Shown here: positions 56,170-64,000 of the stretch, piece by piece
Numbering within the stretch: position 1 is the stretch's first letter
How the letters are laid out: each line of letters begins with the position of its first letter
NCBI GenBank assembly: GCA_029215795.1
Contig: JARDYH010000005.1
Location: 15,222,001-15,286,000 of the forward strand
Direction of reading: 5' to 3'
Origin: Anniella stebbinsi
Lineage: Eukaryota > Chordata > Lepidosauria > Squamata > Anniellidae
DNA: 64,000 bases
Translations under genes and position numbers: made by a program
Notes under the pieces: model-generated
What the model was told of the DNA's origin: nothing
The model's input: the letters and a program-made list of their open reading frames with translations, nothing else
The model's database searches: none

Positions 56170-56648
56170 AACGAGGGCCCGAGACAGAGGAGGTCTGCTA
56201 CAGAGGCTCTGAAAGGAACAACCATAAGGTCTGGAGAAGGAATTAAGCAGAGCTCTAGGCCAAGGCTACGGGAAAGCAAATGTAGACTGGCTGGAGGAGG
56301 CTGCTTTTCTTTTGGGACCGGCTTTGTGTATATTTGTAACTGATTTACCAAGGAACAGCTCTATATGCTTGTATAGACCCTAACAGACAGTTGCCTTACT
56401 TTCTGAAATAGGAAAGACTTTTGTTTTAAACCTTATCTGTCGGAGAGTGAATTTTTACCACGCTCAAAGCCAACTCTCCACGTTACCAGAGAGAGGAGGG
56501 AATTTTAGAAGAGCAAAAGAACGAAATCACTAGAAGAAAATACGCTCTTAAGGAGGCAAGAGATCCTTAAGGAGCAGATCACGGGATCCAGGGATCATGG
56601 AACCGTGACACGGACGCTTGCTTTTTGTCACCCTAGCTCACTTCAGGC

Positions 56649-56797
56649 TAGGGTGACCATGTGAAAAGGAGGACAGGGCTCCTGTATCTTTAACTGTTGT
56701 TATAGAAAAGAGAATTCCAGCAGGTGTCATTTGTATGCATGCAGCAACTGGTGAAATTCCCTCTTCATCACAACAGTTAAAGCTGCAGAGCCCTGCC
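56649..56797. mobile_element. Ancestral hAT-type MITE copy in unit C
   Basis: Orthologous in position to the copies in units A and B, with the best-preserved start (TAGGGTGACCATGTG). Confidence 0.75.
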
Positions 56798-57141
56798 AGT
56801 GTCTAGCGGCACTCCTGGTTGTACCAAGTCATGAGGAATGGGAATCTGGATGCACACTGAGCACATTCATAAGATTGGTTCACAGGGCTTAATTTGCACC
56901 AGGGCTTAATTTGCACTAGGGCTTAACTCGGCTGACATCTCCTTTCCAGCCAAGGCTCAGCCTTGGAATGTATCAAATAGGAATAGATTCAAATGTCTCT
57001 GAGCTGGTAGAGAATGTACTTCCCACTCCACCTTGTAGTTTACCACACCTCACAATTTAAACAGAGAAAAAGCTTCCAGTTTAGTTGGAAATGTTTCCAG
57101 ACAGACTTGAGAACCTTTATAGAGATAGACATGAGACAGAT

Positions 57142-57195
<54 letters not shown>
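57142..57195. repeat. GATA microsatellite, unit C
   Basis: About 13 GATA units followed by one imperfect unit. Confidence 0.95.
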
Positions 57196-57536
57196 GATAG
57201 GGGGAGAGAGAAAGAGAGATTAAGCACTGTCACCTCAGCCGATACAGAGCCACTAAAATGTAAATGTTTGCTGATTTCACCAATGTAAAAGGTGGCTTGG
57301 TGAAGCCAGCCTCTGGCTGACCCAGCTCAGAGATGGTTTATTACATATGTTTATTTAGGGATAGCAGGTTTTTCTACATGAGGCCTTTAACCCACACCTT
57401 TACTGAGGCTTCTGCTTCCGGAGTCGTTGCGGAATTAAGATCAGCTCCTTTATATGTGCTTGAGGTTTTCTTTCTCTGCCTTTCTATACATTTAATTACA
57501 CAACCAATAGGTGGAGCTGTGGTACAGTGGAATCAT

Positions 57537-58616
57537 ACAAGAAGCTCAACTATCCCATCTCTTTAGGGACACCAACATAAAGATACATGTGCTCAGAACT
57601 TTAACAGCATTAGAGCAAGTCATGTTAATGGTAGGGGAAGGAGGGAAATGCATAGTTTCTTTAGTTTATGCTATATTGGTTGATGCCCAGATGGGCACAA
57701 TGGAGGGCTTAAGGAAAGTGTGGGAAGGAGATTTTGAAAGAAAAATAGATGAAGCTAGATGGAATAAAGTATGGAACAACAGACCATTTAGATCAGTATC
57801 AGCCTTTATTCTGGAGACCTCCTTGAAAATACTGCATAGATGGTATTAAACACCAGTACAATTAGCACAGATGACTAAAACTTGCAGTCTCCTTTGCTGG
57901 TGAGGCTGCAAGATAAAAGGCACGTATTTTAATTTATGGTGGTCTTATTCATATAGACAGAGATTCTGGAGATCAGTACACAGAGAAATAATGATTATAA
58001 CTAGAGGAACAATTGTATATGATCCAGAATTGTTTTTATTATCAATATACAATGGATTTAATATTGGATTGAAAAGTAAAGATTTAATAACATTTTTGTT
58101 GACGGCGGCTCGGCAGAAAATTACACAACAGTGGAAAAAACTAGATAATTTGAATTTATCAGCATGGCATTGTAATATTTGGTCTGTGGCAATACCTGAG
58201 AAAATAACTTATGACTTCATATCCAAGGAAAATCGGAGTTAGCATCGTTTGGAGCTATATGGGGGAGATTTGATCAATGTGCATCGCTATCAGATGTACA
58301 ACTATGTATGCCTGCTTCAGCTCTGAGCATATAGACATTATAAAGAAAAATGAAGGAAATACAGCACGTTTATAATTTAGTTTAATTGTAAATTTAGTTA
58401 TGATTTCTTTTTTTCTTTCTTTTTTCTGTTTCCTTTTTTAAAAATCTATTTTGATTAAACTTTCCTCCCTTAGGAGTAGTATCAACCAACTTTTTTCTTC
58501 TTGTTCTCTTCATGCTAGATATAACTATATAATTGTTTGTTTGATATTATTTTGAAAGGGATTGTTTGTACTCATTATTACTACTTTTTTATATCACTTA
58601 AAATAAAATAAAAATT
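57537..58616 (+). mobile_element. L1-type LINE 3' fragment in unit C
   Basis: Same insertion as 7084-8175 in unit A. It keeps slightly longer open frames, including FILETSLKILHRWY and FWRSVHREIMIITRG. Stops remain, so it is not functional. Confidence 0.87.
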
Positions 58617-58879
58617 CAATTACTTAGGCTTTTAAAGCACCATTGAGGAAAATACCAGACTTTCCTCCTTAGGAAAACGACAAGATGATAATGGTTTCAA
58701 AGCACAGGAGAGGCTCACAACCTACCATGAGTTAGCAATCATGAGGGCATAATAAAAGCCTCATGTGGAAAGGCTCAGTATTCCATTCTATTACATTGCT
58801 TGGAATCAATTTAAGCTGCAGTTCGGGGTGTTGGGAAAATCCATGGAGGTGGTTTTCTCTTGCTTGCTTTTATGTCTCT

Positions 58880-59015
58880 TCAGGAAGGCAAAGGTTTCTC
58901 ACACACATACAATCTTTGATAGGTACAGTACGCATCATTCCATTTCCCAGCAGTAATGATTTCGGCACAGTCTTCACCTTCTCCAAGGTTGTTGGGTTCA
59001 ACAAACCCCCAATTC
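58880..59015 (-). CDS. Lectin gene C last CTLD exon
   Basis: Encodes NWGFVEPNNLGEGEDCAEII, then TAGKWNDAYCTYQRLYVCEK and PLPS before TGA. EPN, GED and WND are all present, the canonical calcium site 2 arrangement for mannose-type ligands. Confidence 0.94.
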
Positions 59016-61330
59016 CTAAATGAGAAAGGCAGTCAAATTATTCCAGCAAATGTTGAAAGAGGAATTGTTCCTTTCCTACCGCATCACCTTCTGCCCCCAA
59101 GCACAGCCAAGCTGGTTGCTCAAGGTCAGGGGTATTGAATCTCTTTCAGCCTAAGGACCAAATTCCAGTTGGGAGGAGTTCTCGGGGGATACCTTCCAGT
59201 AGTGGGCGGGGCCAAAGGCAAAAGGGGTGGGCCAAGGGCAAAAGTGCCAATTAACAACTTTGGTTGGTATGTCAACTACCCCATTCCTGGATAGGGATAG
59301 CCTAGCCACGCTCATTCCTGCACTGGTAAGCTCATGAGTAGCAGGGATGTTCATCGGATCGGACCCAATCCATGATCTGAATCCGATCCCCCCCAAAATC
59401 GGAAGGATCCAATCCGATCCAGAAAGGTTCTGATCCAGATCGGGTGGATCGGCGGGCGCCTGCTAATGGAAATGGGGGGGGGCTTCCCTGGCGGGGCTGT
59501 CAACTTCCATCGGTGGGCGCCAGCGGGTGCCCGCCGATGGAAGCGGACAACAGGAGCAGGGGGCTTACCTTCAGGGTACGTCCGCTCCCCTCCGCCGCTT
59601 ATCGCTACTGCGCGCAGGCTTCGTGGCCGGCCCCTGCGCACAGTAGCGACCAGTGGCAGAGGGGAGCGGACGTCCCCCGAAGGTAAGCAGGTGGGAGGGA
59701 AGGGGGCGGGGGACCTAAGGCCCGCTTACCTTCGGGGCCCATCCGCTCCCGTCCGCCGCTGGCTGCTACTGTGCGCAGGCTTTGCGGCTGGCCTCTAGGT
59801 AGGGGCCGGCTGTGAAGCCTCCTCGCAGTAGCGGCCAGCGTCGGATGGGAGCGGATGGGCCCTGAAGGTAAGCAGGAGGGGGGAGGGGGGCAGGCGGCCC
59901 ACAGTGCGCTTACCTTCTGTGGCCGTCTGCTTCCGTCCGCCGCTGGCCGCTACTGTGAGCGGGCTTCACGGCCTACCACCTGATATGTGGTATGTCTAAT
60001 GTGGAGAAATTTCAGAAACATAGCTTCAAGCATGTAGTGGCAAAGTATTTTTGAAACAATGAGGAAAGAAACACGTATAACTTTTTTATTTTAAAAGTTA
60101 GAAGTTTGAAAGTTGCTCACTTTGTAGATGGGGGAGGGGTAGTTGGCTGTCAGAAATTTCAGAATGATAGGTCCAGGCATTTGGTGGCTATGATTTTTTT
60201 AGATTAAAAGTTACAACAACACGGAGTTTTGACAGATAAAAAAGGGAGGGGGAGGCGGGGGAGGGGGGGTGCAATTGAGAGCCCAAGCCTCTGTGGAAAA
60301 ACTTTTGTAACTTTTAATCTAAAAAATTCGTAGCCACCAAATGCCTGGACCTAACTTTCTGAAATTTCTGACAGACAACTACCCCTAACCCATCTACAAA
60401 GTCAGCAACTTTCAGACTTCTTTTAAAATAAAAAAGTTATAGGTGTTTCTTTCCTCATAGTTTCAAAAATACCTTGCCACCACATGCCTGGACCTATCTT
60501 TCTGAAATTTCACACACATGTTAAGCAAAGTGTTACCTGTAATGTGCCCAGGTTTCCTGTTTGTATCTTTAAAAATAAAAAAGTTGGAGGCGTAACTGTA
60601 TATTTACCCCACTACTACCCATTTTTCTAAAATTAATTGCCACACAAGGCAAGCACCTATGTTTCTGAAATTTCACACACAAAGGTCCCAATGTACCACC
60701 TACAATGTGGCAAAGTTTCATGTGTGGAACTTTACAAATGAAAAAGTTATAGGCATTCATGGTTTTATATTACAAAATTAATTGCCACAAAATGCCTGCA
60801 CCAATCTTTCTGAAATTTCTCACAGATAACTACCCCTAACCCAACTACAAAGTGCCCAAGTTTCATCATTCTATCTTTAAAAATGAAAATGTTATAGGTG
60901 TTTTTGTAACACAATACTAGTCTATGGGAAAAAGCATTCAAAATGGCCAATTTTTTCTGATCCGGATCGGATCGGAGGGTTGGGCGGATCGGATCCGATT
61001 GGATTTTTCCAATTTTGGGTGTATTGGATTCGGATCGTGGATCCGATCCGATGCACACCCCTACCTAGAACGTTTCAGATCAAGGACTCGCCAAGGTCCT
61101 GATTTGTCTGCCTTCCCTGAATGGTGAAACTAGGAGGTTCGTCGAGCACCTGACAGATAAATGCCAGATGTCCTGTGTTTGGCTTGATGGGCCGCCCCTT
61201 TCAAAAGCTGCTCTTACTTGAAGTTGGTTCTGTAATCTGTGCCATCGATCCATTTCCACTGCCCTTCGACGACCTGATCAGTGAGTCCAATCCAGTAGGC
61301 TTCACCCCTGGTTCGAGACTGGATGAAGTT
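58880..61330 (-). CDS. C-type lectin receptor gene C, partial (last two exons)
   Basis: Two lectin exons lie in the window: 61330-61218 (113 bp) and 59015-58880 (136 bp), minus strand, with the same borders and phases as genes A and B. The remaining exons should lie beyond the right edge, past the copia insertion at 62100. This copy has a full mannose-type ligand set: EPN, the acidic GEGEDC stretch and WND. It is the best candidate for a calcium-dependent sugar-binding receptor among the three. No stop or frameshift is seen in these two exons. Confidence 0.82.
59342..61063. mobile_element. Chimeric hAT-type element in gene C intron
   Basis: The left part (to about 59980) is the GC-rich type, with GATCC clusters and GCGGGCGCC blocks. 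The right part is the AT-rich type found at 19831-21655, including the same central GGGAGGGGGAGGCGGGGGAG. The right terminus is TAGGGGTGTGCATCGGATC inverted; the left terminus is CAGGGATGTTCATCGG. The 8-bp flanks do not match. Confidence 0.8.
61218..61330 (-). CDS. Lectin gene C middle CTLD exon
   Basis: Encodes NFIQSRTRGEAYWIGL, then [20 protein letters not shown] and FK, between a TGCAG acceptor and a GTAAGA donor. It is nearly identical to gene B. Confidence 0.93.
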
Positions 61331-61383
61331 CTGCATGCCAAAAAAGAAAAGGAGTGAACAGAGAGGGGTCAGACTGAGTTTTA

Positions 61384-61386
61384 ATA

Positions 61387-61417
<31 letters not shown>
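61384..61417. repeat. CA microsatellite in gene C
   Basis: An uninterrupted CA run next to the middle CTLD exon. Unit B has a shorter CA run at 44330-44351, and unit A has a C-run at 11778-11794 at the same place. Confidence 0.92.
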
Positions 61418-61421
<4 letters not shown>

Positions 61422-62099
61422 TCATATGCCTGTTTTTGGGCTGAATTAATCTGGAAGAATCCCCTCCTTCTATATGAAGAATGTAAAATGTGAAATCCCA
61501 TCGAAAGAAGCTTCACTGAGTTCCATGGGTCTTATTCCCAGGTAAGGTCACATGGGTTTCCAGCCTTAACTTACAAACAGTGTGCTGTGAGACATAAATC
61601 AATGTGTAATGGTGCATGTGAGGCTAAAGCAGATCCCTCTTCTTTGCTGGTATATCTCAGCTCAAGCCACCTTGCTGCCTGAGACAAAAGGCAAGATGGC
61701 ATCTCCCAACCCATGTAGAAAAGTTGACAACACTGGTAGTTGAATCTTCCTTCACCAATGGCAATGGGACACACCCACCCCCATACCTGAGGGCAGCAGG
61801 TTAGTTCAGGGGGCACAGCACAGGCCACTTGGCACACAGCTCTCTCCTCCTCCCAGCATTGGCTGCCTGAGGTGACTGCCTCACTCTGCCTAACGGTAGG
61901 GCCAGCTCTGGCATGACTCGCTGCTCAGGTGTTCCACCATCCAATCGGCTTCTACCGGAGGAGGGCAATTCTGCCATATGTCATTCAGTCACTCACTGCA
62001 CATAGACACAGGAGAGTAAGGGCATTTCAACATGAGGCTTTTATCCCACACCTTTACCGAGGCTTTGGTTTCCAGATTCTTTGCGGGATTAAGATCGGC

Positions 62100-62577
62100 T
62101 GTTGGGGGAAGAAACAAGCACTGCCTGCACTTGAGTAGGTAATAAAGTCCAGTAAAATCCAGCAGCAGAAGAAATACTCACACTTAGTAAGTTGTGTATA
62201 ATACAAGTCGTTTACTTGTGTTCCAATATAGAAATATATACAAGGCACAACTGGTTCCTCCAGATATATACAGGTTTTCCATATGACTATAGCGTAGCCT
62301 AGTCCTTCATCAACATCTTTCATACACCGTCCAAATAACTCCAGCCTGACTCACCAAAGCCATAATATTAAAGCTGTCTTTTATACATTTCTGGACCCTA
62401 GCTCAGCACAGATCAATTACCTTATCCTAGCAGAAACATTTCCACTATCAGATTGACCTTTCTCTTCAGCCTAGAAAAAACTTTCCCTCTGTGCTTATTG
62501 TCTTCAGCTGGCTCTCTCAGTCCTTCTGGACACTCAAACTTTTGTCCAATCAACTTAGACTTATATTTTCCCTAACA
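62100..62577 (-). mobile_element. Ty1/copia LTR
   Basis: Read on the minus strand, this 478-bp block begins TGTTAGGGAAAATATAAG and ends CTTCCCCCAACA, giving TG...CA ends. The internal side has a purine-rich tract (CAATTTTGAAGGGG), as expected next to a 3' LTR. On the outer side, unit sequence (AAGATCGGC) breaks exactly where A and B continue CTCCTTTA. Confidence 0.88.
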
Positions 62578-64000
62578 CCCCTTCAAAATTGAAGATCTAA
62601 GTTGTTTAAAGTTGTCTTTCGTCACCTAGCACTTCAAAACCTAACATTTCAGTTAATTTGGTATGCTAGTAAACTGTCAATGGCTTAGTAAATACATCTA
62701 CTATGTTTTCCTTTGATTCACAATATATTAGCTCAATCAAACCATTTTCTACATACTGCTTAACATTTAAGTACTTAATAGCAACATGTTTTGTCCTTGC
62801 TCTGAACATATTAGCATTAGCCAAAGCAATACATGATTGTGAGTCATTATAAACCCTCACAGGCAAATTACAAACAATATGCACATCTCTTAACAACTGA
62901 ATAAAAAATTCCAATTCTCCACAAGCTCCCGATAAAGATGCATATTCTGCTTCACATATAGATGTTGCTATGCTGTCTTGTTTCTTGCTTTTCCAAAATA
63001 TCAGTGACTTTTCAAGTAGAATAGCCATTCCACTTGTGGACTTCCAGTCTTTGGGATTCCCTGCCCAGTCACTGTCCACAAAGCACTCTAAGAACTTGGT
63101 TTCAAAAGATGACAGTGTTAGACAAAGATCTAAAGTACCTTTCAAATATCTTAACAATCTTTTGATACCTAACCAAGCAGCAATAGTTGGCTTTACAACT
63201 TGCTGGCTTAGAATACCTACGCTGCAAGCAATATCAGCACGTGTCCACTGGCTGATGTACAATAAACTTCCAATAACAGATTGATATAATTCTGGGTCAT
63301 TCAAATCTTCCCCTTCCAAATTGGATCTGAATTCTGTTAACATTTGACTCCGTACACTATTACAATGAGTCATCCCGCATGATTCAAGCAGATTCACAAT
63401 TTTCTGCCTTTGACTTAGGAAATATTTTCCATTCCTCTTGGTGATCTGCAATCCCAAATAATTGCTCACTTCTCCAAGTGACTTCATTCCAGCACCTTTG
63501 CTGACTGCTGTTTCAAGTAACAAAACCTTGCCAGTTTTTCATTAAAACCAGTAAGCTTGTTTTGGTTTCACCTGATTCCAAAAACTTTTCCTTTACTTGC
63601 AAGAAACCTTTAGCAACCAACCTCACTTTGTAACCAGTTTCACCACCTTCCATTGTCTTATTTTTGTACACCCATCTGTAATCTACCACTTTCCTGCCTT
63701 CCGGCAGCCGTGTATTTTCATACACTTTGTGCTTAGAGAAACTCTGAAGCTCCTCCTCCATAGCAGAAATCCATGCCTGCTTTTGCTTTTCTGGCAATTG
63801 CAAAACCTCCTCATAACTTTGAGGCTCACACTTTACTAAACAAATTGTGTTGTTTTCAAAACCAAACCTTACAGGCGGTACTCCCTTATTGGCTCGTTCA
63901 GACCATCTCAACTTACAAATACTTGGTTCCGGGGGTTGTTTCTTTCCATTGCTTTCCATGGGGGCAGAGTTACGCGCTGTTCCCTGGGAGACTCGGCTCC
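62578..64000 (-). mobile_element. Ty1/copia internal region, runs off the edge
   Basis: Contains the C-terminal part of a copia pol gene, adjoining the 3' LTR. The 5' half of the element lies outside the window. Confidence 0.88.
62666..63959 (-). pseudogene. Ty1/copia pol: reverse transcriptase (deleted) and RNase H
   Basis: The upstream frame (63959-63513) has the start of a copia reverse transcriptase: KQAWISAMEEELQSF, then VVDYRWVYKNK and VRLVAKGFLQ. The downstream frame (63523-62666) starts at GEVSNYLGLQITK and continues through GSLLYISQWTRADIAC and CFVDSDWAGN to the RNase H end (ATSICEAEYASLSGACGELE, VYNDSQSCIALA, RTKHVAIKY). The whole palm region between, with the YVDD-type catalytic box, is absent; the two frames meet near 63515. 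This copy cannot make an active enzyme. Confidence 0.9.

Larger units (their letters stand above)
55206..56610 (+). mobile_element. Ty3/gypsy fragment: RNase H end and 3' LTR
   Basis: At the left is the end of a gypsy RNase H domain. A purine tract (TTGGGGAAGGGGGGAATA) leads into an LTR from 55617 to 56610 that begins TGTGAAGG and ends CCGTGACA. The rest of pol, gag and the 5' LTR are missing. The flank right of the LTR matches unit A near 5648, marking the element's right insertion border. Confidence 0.85.
56615..64000. repeat. Segmental duplication unit C (C-type lectin gene C)
   Basis: Collinear with unit A from about 5650 and with unit B from about 40690, up to 62099. A copia element then interrupts it, and the window ends before the unit resumes. 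It shares the L1 fragment with A but not with B. Confidence 0.87.

Overview
The window looks like nuclear DNA of a squamate reptile. It has no bacterial or organellar features. It combines long spliced genes with a mixed load of young-looking CR1/L2 and L1 LINEs, hAT and PIF/Harbinger DNA transposons and their short derivatives, a Ty3/gypsy remnant, a Ty1/copia element and a retroviral env remnant. That mixture is typical of lizards and snakes; the species cannot be named from the sequence.

The only host genes I can support are three tandem copies of a C-type lectin receptor gene, all on the minus strand. Copy A (exons between 8434 and 26001) can be assembled in full: six coding exons with compatible phases and GT/AG borders give a 219-residue type II membrane protein (short cytoplasmic tail, one membrane segment, short stalk, three-exon lectin domain). 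Copy B (41918-49852) has the last five exons, but no equivalent of the first coding exon was found. Copy C (58880-61330) shows the last two exons and runs off the right edge, after a copia insertion. Exon plan and size resemble the CLEC4/Dectin-2-type group of receptors and the related ASGR family. The last exon, which carries the calcium and sugar ligands, differs between copies almost only by amino-acid-changing substitutions: C keeps EPN and WND, B has EPN with WVD, and A has EPK with WNV.

The copies sit in segmental duplications: unit A about 3734-24743, unit B 38821-50308, unit C 56615 to the edge. Unit A is almost twice as long as B because of transposon insertions in its introns. The paralogous units provide empty sites that define many insertions exactly, with 8-bp target duplications for hAT-type elements and 3-bp duplications for Harbinger-type elements.

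Layout: 1-3733 LINE and repeat debris; 3734-26001 unit A and gene A; 26438-32564 a Harbinger element with transposase and Myb/SANT remnants, cut by a LINE tail; 32570-36820 a CR1/L2 LINE cut by a hAT-type element; 36824-38105 a retroviral env and LTR-like remnant; 38821-50308 unit B; 50309-53258 low-information sequence with MITEs and a hAT-type element; 53259-55205 a truncated GC-rich hAT-type element holding a 249-bp tandem array; 55206-56610 a gypsy RNase H fragment and LTR; 56615-62099 unit C; 62100-64000 a copia element with part of its reverse transcriptase missing.
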